A program made the position numbers and the translations under genes. The notes under the pieces are model-generated. The model was given only the letters and a program-made list of their open reading frames with translations, did not search any database and was not told the DNA's origin. Of a stretch of DNA of 64,000 bases, positions 42,368 to 55,337 are shown one piece after another. The first letter of the stretch is position 1. Each line of letters opens with the position of its first letter. Source of the DNA: CAIQPV01 sp963719855 (GTDB taxonomy: Bacteria; Pseudomonadota; Gammaproteobacteria; Burkholderiales; Gallionellaceae); contig CAVRDK010000004.1 of assembly GCA_963719855.1 (NCBI GenBank), positions 1,426,001-1,490,000 on the forward strand, written 5' to 3'.

Positions 42368-44398
42368 TTAAAAACCGAAGTAGGCCGAGATATGCCCGCT
42401 GAGATCACCGGCTTTCTTGCTCCCGCCTGCGTTCATTACCCGCGCCAAGTCGAGGCGCATGTTGAAGTTCCTCTGGATGTTCCAGCGCAACCCAGCGCCT
42501 ATGTCGGAGATCACGGCCTGTTGTTTGGTTTCTCCGGCCAACGGATTGTTGGCAGCGCTGCCGATGTCATAGAACAGCAAGGCGCGCAGGTTGCCCTCGC
42601 CGGGGATCAGTTTGCCCTCCAGGTTGGGAGTATAGAGTTCGAGGTTGGCGAAATAGCCGGTATCGCGGGCAATTTCACGTTCCAGAAAGCCGCGCACGGC
42701 GGTCGCGCCGGCAATGCCGAACTGCTCGCCGGATACGAGTGCATCCGGAGTGTGCTGTGCGTTGACAGCGGCGCGGACTTGCCAGTTGTTCTCAAAGGCG
42801 TTCACCATGCTGGCGCCAAAGCGCAGGATCGTGTAACGGGAAGGCGCCCCATTCCCGCCATCAGGACTCGGGCGCACCGCATTGAAATCACTCTCCTGAC
42901 CATTAGCTCCCCCAGGAATATTGTGCGCTAAGGCAACATAAAAGTCGGAGATTCGCCCGGGCTTTGCCCAATTGCCACTGTATGTCAGGCTGACTGGCCT
43001 CACGGTGATATCCGCTGCGGACGGCCCGCAACCGGCCGCGCCGAAATTGCCGAGCGTGCAGTCGTTTTTGTAGGCGCGATCATCGAGGCCGTAAACAATC
43101 CGATGCGAATATTCGCCGCGCCTCTCCAGCAACTGATTATAGCGCAAGCCGTAAACAGTACCCTTGCCGGAGAAAGTGAGCGGCCCCGCGACGGTCTGCG
43201 CGGTGCCAGCGCTGACGTCCGAATAGGCGAGGATGAAATCCATTGAATCACCACGCGAATACAGCGGCATGCGATAGCTCCCGCTGTAGAGGCTGACCTG
43301 ATTTTCCTTCCCCGGCGAGGTGACGTAGTTGAACGTGCCAACATCGTCGCGGTTGAGCAGATTGGCATGCTGCACGCCGACGCCGAGCCTAAAGTCGCCA
43401 GTCTGCGGGTTGCCGGTATTGTCCAGGGTCAGGAAGGCTTTAAGCGGGCGTACGTCGATGACATTGACGATGGCGTCCACCTCGCCCAGTTTTTCGCTAG
43501 GGCGCAGCACTACGTCCACCTGCTTGGCCGGATTCTCGTTGGCAAGCTGCGTGTTCGCTGAAATATCCCCAGCTCTGGGTGGAACATTCTCCCTGAGCGC
43601 CGGAAGGCTGGCGCGTATGTTCGCATTATCAAAAAAATTATTGCCTGCGATGGTGACCTTGCCGATGTGCGCTTCGATGACCTGTAGCGTGACTACACCC
43701 CGATCCAGATTCTGCTCAGGTGCAACCACCCACACCACGCTGAAACCTGCGGTGCGATAGCACTGCCTGAGAGCTTCGATCGCACGCTGCACATCGCCAT
43801 ACTCACGCTGTTTGCCGGTGAAAGGCTTGAGCACAGCGTCGATCTCATCGGTCTTGAGCAGCGTATTACCCTCGATGTTGAAACGATCAATATCAAAATG
43901 CTCGGTTTGTGTCTGTGCAAGGGTGGCCAGATTCTCATTGGCGAGCTGAGCGTTCGCCAAGATTTTCCCTGCGCTGGGCGAAACTTCCTCCTTGAGCACC
44001 GGAAGGCTGGAACGGATGTTCGCATCATCACCCAAGCGGTAACCTTCGCTGGTGAACTTGCCGATCCGCGCTTCGATGACCTGTAGTGTGACGGTACCCC
44101 GGTCGAAGTTCTGCTCGGACGCGATCACCCCCGCTATACTGAAACCTCCAGTGCGATAGCGCTGCCTGAGAGCCTCGATCGCGTGAAGCACATCGCCATA
44201 CTCGCGATGTTTGCCGGTGAATGGCTTGAGCACCGCTTCGATCTCATCGGGTTTGAGCAGCGTATTGCCCTCGATCATGAAGCGATTGATATCGAAATAC
44301 TCGCTCTGTGTCTGTGCAAAGGCCTGTATCTGCGCAAAGGAAAGCGCCAATGTCAGCAGCGCCACCGCAAGCCCCACGCAGCGAATTATTGACGACAT
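42368..44398 (-). CDS. TpsB/FhaC-type two-partner secretion transporter with duplicated POTRA unit
   Basis: A 676-residue outer-membrane pore of the ShlB/FhaC family that exports the TpsA adhesin. The start at 44398 has AAGGGG upstream and gives a signal peptide ending near FAQIQAFA. Residues about 30-157 and 163-290 are two homologous copies (period 133 residues) of the POTRA_2 region: FDINRFMIEGNTLLKPDEIE and FDIDRFNIEGNTLLKTDEID. Then come the second POTRA type (KQVDVVLRPSEKLGEVDAIV) and a 16-strand barrel ending HISAYFGF. Usual members have about 560 residues. The VRGFLERE motif of the L6 loop is present. Confidence 0.9.
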   Translation of the reverse strand: MSSIIRCVGLAVALLTLALSFAQIQAFAQTQSEYFDINRFMIEGNTLLKPDEIEAVLKPFTGKHREYGDVLHAIEALRQRYRTGGFSIAGVIASEQNFDRGTVTLQVIEARIGKFTSEGYRLGDDANIRSSLPVLKEEVSPSAGKILANAQLANENLATLAQTQTEHFDIDRFNIEGNTLLKTDEIDAVLKPFTGKQREYGDVQRAIEALRQCYRTAGFSVVWVVAPEQNLDRGVVTLQVIEAHIGKVTIAGNNFFDNANIRASLPALRENVPPRAGDISANTQLANENPAKQVDVVLRPSEKLGEVDAIVNVIDVRPLKAFLTLDNTGNPQTGDFRLGVGVQHANLLNRDDVGTFNYVTSPGKENQVSLYSGSYRMPLYSRGDSMDFILAYSDVSAGTAQTVAGPLTFSGKGTVYGLRYNQLLERRGEYSHRIVYGLDDRAYKNDCTLGNFGAAGCGPSAADITVRPVSLTYSGNWAKPGRISDFYVALAHNIPGGANGQESDFNAVRPSPDGGNGAPSRYTILRFGASMVNAFENNWQVRAAVNAQHTPDALVSGEQFGIAGATAVRGFLEREIARDTGYFANLELYTPNLEGKLIPGEGNLRALLFYDIGSAANNPLAGETKQQAVISDIGAGLRWNIQRNFNMRLDLARVMNAGGSKKAGDLSGHISAYFGF

Positions 44399-44438
44399 GT
44401 CGCACCCCTTCTGAAACCCGTAAATCCTGCACGAATAC

Positions 44439-47400
44439 TCATTTTTTATCGACTTTCTCGAATTGCTGCGGGAATGACCATGTTTCACAAGCCCCACTAT
44501 CGCAACCGCTCAAGTGTCGGATCGAGGTTGAGTCCAAATCGTTTGTTCCCCTCATTACGTCGAATCCCTGGTCAGTATTGTTTGCATTCAGAGAGATATG
44601 CCAGAAATTACCCGGACGGTAGTAGAACTCGTTATTAATGACTCCAGCAAAAATAGCCTGTCCCGTGTTGAAACTCAAAATCGGCTCTGCGGCAATACCA
44701 GTACCCGTGCCTGTGCCCAAAATTGGCTCTGCAACAGCACCCGTGATGATGAGATTGTTGTGCGTAAAGCCCAGGGTGTAATTGCTGTTGGCCGCAAGGC
44801 TGCCCTGGGTGATGGCGTACGGGCCGCCCAGAACGGTCTCACCGCTGGCGCGCGTGAGCGCGCCCGAGAGCACGGTACCTGCGGTGTCAACGACGCCGAG
44901 CGCCGGGTTGTTTACCAATCCCATAACGTTAAAGGTCAACGCGGGATCGCTTGTGCCGAAGATCTTGCTCTGGGGATTCGCGGCAACATTAAGCGCAGCC
45001 GGGGTGATGCCCAGATTGTTGGCGGTGTAGGCAACGGTGTAATTCGCGTTCGAACTCAGGGTGTTCTGGTTGATCGGGTAAACCGCAACGTTTTCACCGC
45101 CGCCACGCGAGAGTGCGCCGCTGAGCACGCCCGCCGCATTGTCGCTGAACTGGAAGCCGCTGGCGCTGTAGGTCAGCGCCGGGTCGCTTGCACCATAGAT
45201 TTTTCCCAAGGTGTTCGCCGTAACAGCCAGCGTTGCAGGGGTGATGTCGAAGTTGTTGCCGACGTAGGTCAGCACGTAGTTGGTGTTGGCGGCGTTAGTC
45301 AGAGTGCCCTGTCCGATTGCGTAGGCGCTGACGTTCTCGCCCGCCGCGCGGTCAAGCGCGCCCAGCAGTGCCGTGCCCGCGCCCAGACTGGTGCTGGTGT
45401 AGGTGAAACTGGCCGGATCGGCGTTGCCGTAGGTTTTGGTCTGGCCCGCATCGGCGGTGACGGTGACGGCGCGCTGGGTGATGCCAAAGTTGTTGCCAGC
45501 GTAAGTCAGCACGTAGTTGGTGTTGGCGGCGTTAGTCAGGGTGCCTTGATTAATTGCGTAGGCGCTGACGTTCTCGCCCGCCGCGCGGTCAAGCGCGCCC
45601 ACCAGTGCCGTGCCCGCGCCCAGACCGGTGCTGGTGTAGGTGAAACTGGCCGGGTCGGCGTTGCCGTAGGTTTTGGTCTGACCGGCACTGGCAGTTACAG
45701 TAACAGCGCGCTGAGTGATACCGAAGTTGTCGCCGGTATAGCTCAGTAAATAGTTTGTATTGGCGGCATCAGTTAGTGTTCCCCGTCCAATCGCGTAGGT
45801 GCCGACGTTCTCGCCCGCCGCGCGGTCAAGTGCGCCCAGCAGTGCCGTGCCCGAACCCAGACTGGTGCTGGTGTAGGTGAAACTGGCCGGATCGGCGTTG
45901 CCGTAGGTTTTGGTCTGGCCCGCATCGGCGGTGACGGTGACGGCGCGCTGGGTGATGCCGAAGTTGTCGCCAGCGTAAGTCAGTAAGTAGTTGGTGTTAG
46001 CGGCGTTAGTCAACGTGCCCTGTCCGATCGCGTAGGCGCTGACGTTCTCGCCCGCCGCGCGGTCAAGCGCGCCCAGCAGTGCCGTGCCCGAACCCAGACC
46101 GGTGCTGGTGTAGGTGAAACTGGCCGGGTCGGCGTTGCCGTATGTTTTGGTTTGACCGGCATTCGCGGTGACGGTGACGGGGCGCTGGGTGATGCCGAAG
46201 TTGTCGCCAGCGTAAGTCAGTAAGTAGTTGGTGTTAGCGGCGTTAGTCAACGTGCCCTGTCCGATCGCGTAGGCGCTGACGTTCTCGCCCGCCGCGCGGT
46301 CAAGCGCGCCCAGCAGTGCCGTGCCCGAACCCAGACCGGTGCTGGTGTAGGTGAAACTGGCCGGGTCGGCGTTGCCGTATGTTTTGGTTTGACCGGCATT
46401 CGCGGTGACGGTGACGGGGCGCTGGGTGATGTCTGCCGTCATAGTGCCAGCACTGGAAAAAAGAGCGAACTTATTTGCGTTTGCGCCGCCAAGGCTATAG
46501 CCACTGTAGGTGACCGTTTTGCCAGCGCCTGCGTTGCTGGTGTCAAAGTTGGCTGCACCGGGGATCAGAGTAACGGTGCCACCGGTGGTGGGGCTGCCGA
46601 CGAAAGAAAGCAAGGCAGTAGTCAAGCCGTCGTAAACTTTGCTATTCCCTTGTGCGAACACCCACATGCAGGAAGTCAGCGTGCTTGTACTTAAGGTAAA
46701 GTAACTCGAATAATCTGTCGGGGCTACGTACAGCCGGATTGTAATAAATGCTGGCCGCACCGCGAGTAAGGCTAGCTCCGCCACCAGAAAAAAAGGCCAC
46801 GGTACCGCTGCCAGTACCATCATTACCGGCACGCAGTACAACATTGCCATCGGTCGTCGTAATGACCGCTTTCACATTTACATCGCGTCCGGCGTTCGCC
46901 ACAAAACTGCCATTGGTGGCCGTAATTGCCGAGTTCACGTTTACGTCCCGAACCGCGCTCAACGTCAAAATCGACGGTGGTGGCAAAAATGCTGACCTGT
47001 CCCAAGTGATCACCGCATCTACGCTGATATCGCCATTCCCGTTTCCGCTTGTGCCGCTGTTTGCTGTGGTGACAATGACATCGGTACCAAGGTTCAGCGC
47101 AGTGGTAAGGGTGGTGACATTTACATTGGACGTGCTCAGTCCGAAGCCGGCGAGAAGACGTCAGGGTTGCCGCCGCTGTACGATCCTCCACCGTCCACCG
47201 CGCCCGTGATCGTTACGTCGGACGGGTCGAGCAGCCATGTGCCGCGCTTGCCATTCGGCGCGCTGGCATTGACGTTGATACCCGACACGTCCAGCCAGTG
47301 GCCAGAAGTTTCGATCAACCCGCCGCCGCCACCCCGGACACCTCCGCGCGCTGTAATACTGCCGTAAGCGCGCGTCGAGTTGTTTGACCACAGCACGATC

Positions 47401-48536
47401 TTGCCGCCGCTACCATTCGTGATGGCATCAGCAGCAATTGTGGAGTCCGCGCTCATGTAAGTCGCGGAGGCATTCTGGACGGCAGAGTTTGCACCGTGCA
47501 GATCGCCGCCGATCAAGACAGTGCCGCCGCCCGCCGTGCCGGATGCATTGACGTTTGCCATAATCAGGCCAACGCGGTTGCCTAGCAGTTGGACGGTGCC
47601 GCCTATGCTTGCCGCGCCCGTGCCTTTGGCTTCAATTATGCCGGACACCAGCGTGTCGCCGGTTTCGGATTGAACCATTATCGCGCCGCCCTGTTCGCCG
47701 TTTGCACTGATGCGGCTGTCGGCTTCGAGGGTCACATCCTGTGTCGCGCGCAGAACGATTTTTCCGCTTGCGTCTCGCCCCACTTGGTCGGCATTGATAA
47801 TGCCAGCGTTCCGAAGCGCTGCGCCATAAATGCCTACTTGCCCACTATGCGCAAGAATCTCTCCGAGGTTGACGGTGGCGTTATCGCTTGCCGTGATTTC
47901 GACTCTCACCCCCGGCGTGCTGGTGTCGAAGATATTCACCGACTGACCAGCGGCCAGGATCACGTCACCCTGCGGGCTGTTGATGATGCCGCTGTTGGTG
48001 ACATTTGATCCGACCAGATAGACGCTGCCGCCAGAAGGTGTGGTGATACTCCCCTGGTTTTCCACATTGCCAGCTAGCGGATTGGACGCAAAATTGAGTC
48101 GACCCGCGAGAAAGTCCTGATTGTTCAGGTCGAGCGTTGAGGCCACCAGTCCGGCCACGTCGATGCGCGAACCTTGCCCGAACAGGATGCCGCTCGGATT
48201 GATCAGGAAGACCCTGCCATTGGAGGTGAGCGTCCCGAGAATGACTGAAGGGTCGGAGCCGATAACGCGATTGAGGACGCTCGATGCGGCGCTTTGCTGG
48301 ATGAAGCGCGTGGTTTCACCCGCGCCGATCGAGAACCCCTGCCAGTTGATAATTGCCCCAGGGCTGTTGGTGATGCTTAGCGAACTACCAAGAGTGGAGA
48401 AGCTGGCCTGACCCGAAACCACGGTTGGAGCCGTGCCATTTGCCTGGGCTTGGCCTGCGGTAAAGACACACGCAAGCGCTACGGTAACAGCACTCAGCCG
48501 CCACAAGGTCGAAACAGGGTTGCCTCCCGCCGTCAT
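44439..48536 (-). pseudogene. TpsA filamentous-haemagglutinin-like adhesin with MBG repeats, two frameshifts
   Basis: A large secreted protein of about 1360 residues in three frame segments. The first (48536 to about 47148) has a signal peptide ending AGQAQA and the TPS secretion domain (GAIINWQGFSIGAGETTRFI, NPSGILFGQGSRIDV) followed by beta-helix repeats. It stops at 47136. The protein continues in another frame (LSTSNVNVTTLTTALNLGTD) to about 46733, then returns to the first frame (YVAPTDYSSYF, QGNSKVYDG). The first and last segments share a frame, so the two indels cancel. The C-terminal part has seven MBG-type modules, five nearly identical. The frame extends to a TTG at 48557; the ATG at 48536 has only a weak ribosome-binding site. 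tpsB starts 40 bases downstream. Confidence 0.85.
45249..46433 (-). repeat. Five tandem 237-bp repeats in tpsA
   Basis: Five near-identical 79-codon units each start ITQR(P/A)VTVTA and contain AGQTKTYGNADPASFTYTST, AAGENVSAYAI and TNAANTNYLLTYAG. The first two appear identical at DNA level. Two further, more divergent units (ITPATLAVTANTLGKIYGAS and ITPAALNVAANPQSKIFGTS) follow downstream to about 44730. They correspond to MBG-type stalk modules of adhesins. Confidence 0.9.
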
Positions 48537-48885
48537 TTCGATGTCACCCGCGCGCAAGACGTTTAAATCGTCTAATACAGAAGGTGATCGGAAAGCCTGC
48601 CAACAGGATTACTCAAGGTGATATTCATGACGGATTCCTTTGTACGCAGAAAGTTAAACTCGTCCAAAGATATCCATTTTGCCGGGAATGCTCTGTGCGT
48701 TAGCGCACGCAAGATATTGGTTCTATCGTCAATATGCCTGAGAGGCGTTTCCCGTGAGCAACGTATTTTTTAACTGTGGTGAATAGCGAACGGCTGCTTC
48801 AAGTCGAAGGCCGGCTTGGAGGGGAGCGACCTTCTGCATCGCGCCCTGAGCAAAATTGCTGGAGGGGGCTGGTTTATTGGAGGAA
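48537..48885. promoter_or_regulatory. Upstream region of the two-partner secretion operon
   Basis: About 350 bases between tRNA-Cys and tpsA, both on the minus strand. A perfect short palindrome GTGCG-TTAG-CGCAC lies near 48696-48710. A minus-strand ATG at 48629 opens a short frame that stops after 18 codons. No strong promoter was identified. Confidence 0.3.
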
Positions 48886-48959
48886 GTGGAGGCGGGGGTC
48901 GGAATCGAACCGGCGTTAACGGATTTGCAATCCGCTGCATAACCATTTTGCTACCCCGC
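48886..48959 (-). tRNA. tRNA-Cys (GCA)
   Basis: Minus-strand cloverleaf with acceptor stem GGCGGGG/CCCCGCC, anticodon loop TTGCAAA (anticodon GCA), T arm CCGGTTCGATTCCG and encoded CCA at 48886-48888. Length is 74 bases with CCA. Confidence 0.95.
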
Positions 48960-49168
48960 CGTGCTGGAAATTACCAGGAGCTAGAAAATTAAAGGGAAAG
49001 CATGCGCTTTCCCAGAGAAAATTTGGAGTGGGAAGCGATCTCCAATTTTCATTATAACATTCAGATTTTAAAGCTATGTTTTTATGAAAAAAGAGAAATA
49101 TTCCCATCTCTATTCCCAAAAAACACGCATTAAAGAAGTATGAAACTCTACAAACGCGAACATTATAG

Positions 49169-49462
49169 CTAATCACAGAGACCTGCGCAAATACGGGCTA
49201 AGGCACTGTAATGCACCAAGTTCCGGCATGAAACGAAGATGTATCGAATAATCCAAAAAGCTTGCAGCAATATTCGATTGTCGAAGAGCAATAGGTTGGT
49301 GCGCCAATCAACCTCATGTCCCCACAAGTAATGATTGCGACTGACCAAGCTGAATAATATCTCGTCAGGTAGCCAGTCCAGCAAAGGTGTCGGTTCAAAA
49401 AACTGGTTGGAATTTTCCATCTTCGTGTCCATGACTACTTCGGTAATACTCTGATAGTGCAT
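49169..49462 (-). pseudogene. TniQ-like fragment
   Basis: The first third of this 97-codon frame, FFEPTPLLDWLPDEILFSLV followed by SRNHYLWG, matches the N terminus of TniQ, a targeting protein of Tn7/Tn5053-type transposons. After that the frame loses protein character and ends early; another frame (49198-49398) overlaps it, suggesting a frameshift plus truncation. Full-length TniQ is several hundred residues. No transposase genes are nearby. Confidence 0.5.
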
Positions 49463-49546
49463 ATTCCGGTATCATCACTAATGGAGATGGCAGGTAATTG
49501 GCAGTAGCCGGGCATGTGGTTTATTGATCGCATTTCATCTCCTTGC

Positions 49547-49606
49547 ATTTACAACTTTAATAGTCGATTTACGACTTTAATAATTCATTTACGACTTTAA
49601 TAGCGC
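49547..49606. repeat. Three 20-bp tandem repeats before the phosphorylase gene
   Basis: ATTTACAACTTTAATAGTCG, ATTTACGACTTTAATAATTC and ATTTACGACTTTAATAGCGC follow each other exactly, ending 12 bases before the next ATG. The junction of copies 1 and 2 contains the inverted repeat GTCG-ATTTA-CGAC. The 20-base period is about two helical turns, which would suit repeated protein binding on one face. Confidence 0.75.
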
Positions 49607-49618
49607 GGAATAATAGAA

Positions 49619-50365
49619 ATGTTGGCAATCATAGGTGGAACGGGGCTGACGCAGTTGGCCAATCTGGAAATTACGCACCGGCAGGTGATGCGCACGCCTT
49701 ATGGCGAACCGTCCGGGGCATTGACCTTCGGCACGATCAGGCAGCATGAGGTGATGTTTATTGCGCGCCACGGTTATGGGCATACCATCCCGCCGCACCG
49801 GGTGAATTATCGTGCCAACCTGTGGGCGCTGCATAATCAGGGAGCCAAGCGCGTGGTAGCGATCGCGTCGGTGGGCGGCATACGTGAAGATATGAATCCG
49901 GGTGTCATTGTTGTTCCAGACCAGATTATTGATTACACCGCTGGCCGTGATTTCACTTATTTTGATGGCATAGATCGTCCGCTGACACATATTGATTTTA
50001 CTCATCCCTATTGCCCCGAGTTGCGCGCCAGGATTCTGGATGCGGTACGCTGTGCCAATGAGTCTTGTGTGGATGGAGGTGCGTACGCTGCCGTGCAGGG
50101 ACCGCGCCTGGAAACGGCGGCGGAGATCACCCGTTATGAGCGCGACGGCGCGGATATGGTCGGCATGACTGGTATGCCGGAGGCATCGTTGGCAAGGGAA
50201 CTGGGCCTGAGTTATGCGACTATCGCCGTGGTGGTGAACCATGCCGCCGGACGCGGCAGCAGCCGTGATGCTATTCATCTGGAAGCAGTCAGTGCAGTGG
50301 CGCAACCGGCAATGGCGCGCGTGCGCAACATTCTCGAATGCGTGGTGGGGAGCGATGGCGATTAA
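49619..50365 (+). CDS. S-methyl-5'-thioinosine/thioadenosine phosphorylase
   Basis: A 248-residue purine-nucleoside phosphorylase of the MTAP family. Phosphate- and base-binding segments include MLAIIGGTGLTQL, FIARHGYGHTIPPHRVNYRA, GAYAAVQGPRLETAAEI, MVGMTGMPEASLARELGLSY and VVVNHAAGRG. The proteins most like this in Pseudomonas prefer methylthioinosine; that specificity is inferred. It recycles the methylthio nucleoside left from polyamine or homoserine-lactone synthesis. It overlaps def by 11 bases. No clear Shine-Dalgarno site precedes it, but three tandem repeats do. Confidence 0.85.
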   Translation: MLAIIGGTGLTQLANLEITHRQVMRTPYGEPSGALTFGTIRQHEVMFIARHGYGHTIPPHRVNYRANLWALHNQGAKRVVAIASVGGIREDMNPGVIVVPDQIIDYTAGRDFTYFDGIDRPLTHIDFTHPYCPELRARILDAVRCANESCVDGGAYAAVQGPRLETAAEITRYERDGADMVGMTGMPEASLARELGLSYATIAVVVNHAAGRGSSRDAIHLEAVSAVAQPAMARVRNILECVVGSDGD

Positions 50366-50888
50366 GACTGTGCTGCGCATGGGCGATGCCCACTTGTTGC
50401 GCCGTGCCGAAGAACTGACTTATTTCGACACGCCGGAACTGCATGCCTTACTGGCTGACATGCGCGATACCATGAAAGCGCTGGATGGCATAGGCTTGGC
50501 CGCACCGCAGATCGGCGTGGGTCTGCGTGTGGTGATATTCGGCGCGCAACTCAATCCGCGTTACCCTGATGCCGAACCGGTGCCGGACACAGTGTTGATT
50601 AACCCCGTTATTACTCCGCTTGGCAGCGATACGGAGGAAGATTGGGAGGGCTGTTTGAGTGTGCCAGATATGCGCGGTATGGTGCCTCGTTTAAAGTGCA
50701 TCCGTTATCAGGGCTGCGATGAATACGGTGCTTTGATAGACCGTACCGTGAGTGGCTTTCATGCCCGCGTGGTACAACATGAGTGCGATCATCTGGATGG
50801 GATTTTATATCCGATGCGTATACGTGATTTTCGCCTGTTCGGCTTTACCGATGTATTGTTTCCCGACCGTGAGCTAAGGGACGAATAA
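50355..50888 (+). CDS. def: Peptide deformylase
   Basis: A 177-residue metalloenzyme that removes the formyl group from new polypeptides. Motifs are GIGLAAPQIGV, EGCLSVPDMRG (metal-binding Cys) and HECDHLDG (metal-binding His pair and catalytic Glu). The longer upstream frame is inside the phosphorylase gene; the ATG at 50355 gives the normal N terminus. It is a stand-alone paralogue: no fmt follows, so another def copy may exist elsewhere in the genome. Confidence 0.94.
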   Translation: MAIKTVLRMGDAHLLRRAEELTYFDTPELHALLADMRDTMKALDGIGLAAPQIGVGLRVVIFGAQLNPRYPDAEPVPDTVLINPVITPLGSDTEEDWEGCLSVPDMRGMVPRLKCIRYQGCDEYGALIDRTVSGFHARVVQHECDHLDGILYPMRIRDFRLFGFTDVLFPDRELRDE

Positions 50889-50901
50889 TGGGATGCTCTA
50901 A

Positions 50902-51933
50902 ATGAAGCTGTCTGAATTAAGTTCCTCGCGCGTCTATCGCAGCTTTGCCTGGTCGTCATTTGCCATGATGCTGATCCTGATGATAGGCACGGTGGGTTAT
51001 CGTGTGATAGGCGGCCCGGAATACAGTTGGGTAGATTGTTTCTACATGACTTTTATCACGGTTGCTACGATAGGTTTCGGCGAGATAATCGACCTTTCGG
51101 AAAGTCCTGGCGGCAGGCTGTTTACCGTATTTATTGCAATTGCGGGAATCGGGACGATGACTTACATGTTATCCACCCTTACGGCATTCATACTGGAAGG
51201 CGATATCAACCAAGTTTGGCGGAGAAAGAAAATGCAAAACAAGATCGAGAAGCTGAAAGACCACTACATTGTGTGCGGCGTGGGGCGCGTAGGCAGCAAC
51301 GTAGCGCATGAACTGGTGATGACCGGGCGCCATTGCGTGGTTGTAGACACAGATTTGTCACACATCGAGAATTACCTGTTCAGACATCCCGAACAGCTAT
51401 ACCTGCACGGTGACGGTACCGACAATGACATTCTTCTTGCCGCCGGTGTCAAGAATGCGCGCGGAGTTTTCGCGGTAGCGTCGGACGACAGCCAGAATTT
51501 GGTGATCAGCCTCAGCGCCAAACAACTTAACCCGAAGTTGCGAGTGGTGGCGCGTTGCCATGACGTGAAGAACGTAGAAAAAACCCGTCGCGCAGGTGCG
51601 GATGAGATCGTGTCGCCGGACTTTACCGGCGGTCTGCGCATCGTGTCGGCGATGGTGCGTCCGCATGTGGTGTCCTTCCTCGATGAAATGCTCAAGACGG
51701 ACAACAACCTGCGCATGGAAGAAATCCTCGTTCCATCCGGATTTTCGGGCAAGACACTCGCTATGCTGAATTCCAACTCGCGTGAATATGTAGTGCTGGC
51801 CATTCAGCAGGGCGGGCAGTGGGTGTTCAACCCGCCCACGCAACACATCGTGCATGACAGCGACGTATTGATGGTGATGACCACCCCGCATGGACGCACC
51901 AGGTTGGAGCAGTTAATTCAGGGTGTGGTTTAA
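50902..51933 (+). CDS. Potassium channel with RCK (TrkA-N) domains
   Basis: A 343-residue inner-membrane channel protein. Two membrane helices (about residues 17-35 and 73-97) flank a pore loop with selectivity filter TIGFGE (Thr56-Glu61), a GFG variant of the usual GYG. The cytoplasmic part has a Rossmann RCK domain (YIVCGVGRVGSNVAHEL, Gly126-Gly131) and a TrkA-C-like end. It follows def by 13 bases and ends before a strong terminator. It may mediate regulated K+ efflux. Confidence 0.9.
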   Translation: MKLSELSSSRVYRSFAWSSFAMMLILMIGTVGYRVIGGPEYSWVDCFYMTFITVATIGFGEIIDLSESPGGRLFTVFIAIAGIGTMTYMLSTLTAFILEGDINQVWRRKKMQNKIEKLKDHYIVCGVGRVGSNVAHELVMTGRHCVVVDTDLSHIENYLFRHPEQLYLHGDGTDNDILLAAGVKNARGVFAVASDDSQNLVISLSAKQLNPKLRVVARCHDVKNVEKTRRAGADEIVSPDFTGGLRIVSAMVRPHVVSFLDEMLKTDNNLRMEEILVPSGFSGKTLAMLNSNSREYVVLAIQQGGQWVFNPPTQHIVHDSDVLMVMTTPHGRTRLEQLIQGVV

Positions 51934-51952
51934 TCAGGATTCGTTATCGAGG

Positions 51953-51987
51953 ATAAAAATGGGCAGGGTGATCCTGCCCATTTTTAT
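51953..51987. terminator. Bidirectional intrinsic terminator
   Basis: A perfect 15-bp inverted repeat ATAAAAATGGGCAGG / CCTGCCCATTTTTAT with a 5-base loop lies between the convergent channel and acnA genes; T runs exist on both strands. Confidence 0.9.
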
Positions 51988-52011
51988 TTTGTGGCGAACT
52001 GGTTACTGTTT

Positions 52012-54891
<2,880 letters not shown>

Positions 54892-55337
54892 GGTGAACTC
54901 CCCGTCTGGTTGCAAGCATGTACAGCACATACTGATTCAGGCTTATTCTTTGTCGTTTGGCATGGAGTGCAAGTTCGGTGTGCAGGTAGCGCGGCACACG
55001 CATCATCAAAGCGCGCGGCCTTGGGATTGTTGCAAATTTCAGCAAGCAGTTTTTCGTGTTTGGTTATTCTGACTTGTATCGCATGTAGTATCAAGTGCAA
55101 AGCATCAGTTCCAAAGCTTGCTCGGACAGTATTGGCCTGGCTACTTCACAGTAAACACCAGCGCGAGATTTCGGAACGAACTCTGAAAATTGAAGAAATG
55201 GCCAGATGGAATTGATTTCTAAAGGTTTCCTATATGGAAGCGAACACGGTGACAGGCTAGGCCATCCGTGTGAGCCATCCTACCAGCAAGGAAAGCGGTT
55301 ATAATGGTAACCAATCATTTCATTCTGGATTATTGTC
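54892..55337. promoter_or_regulatory. Divergent region between acnA and the rhodanese gene
   Basis: About 445 bases. TATAAT at 55300-55305 lies 38 bases before the rhodanese ATG and may be its -10, although no good -35 is present. Nothing gene-like is seen. Confidence 0.3.

Noticed and set aside
44598..45749. Plus-strand 383-codon frame with repeated GVGGVSQ text opposite tpsA
   Set aside because: Its repeats are simply the complement of the MBG repeats; it has no start signal.
45249..46433. CRISPR-like array because of regular repeats
   Set aside because: The repeats are coding, 237 bp long, contiguous and in frame with an adhesin gene.
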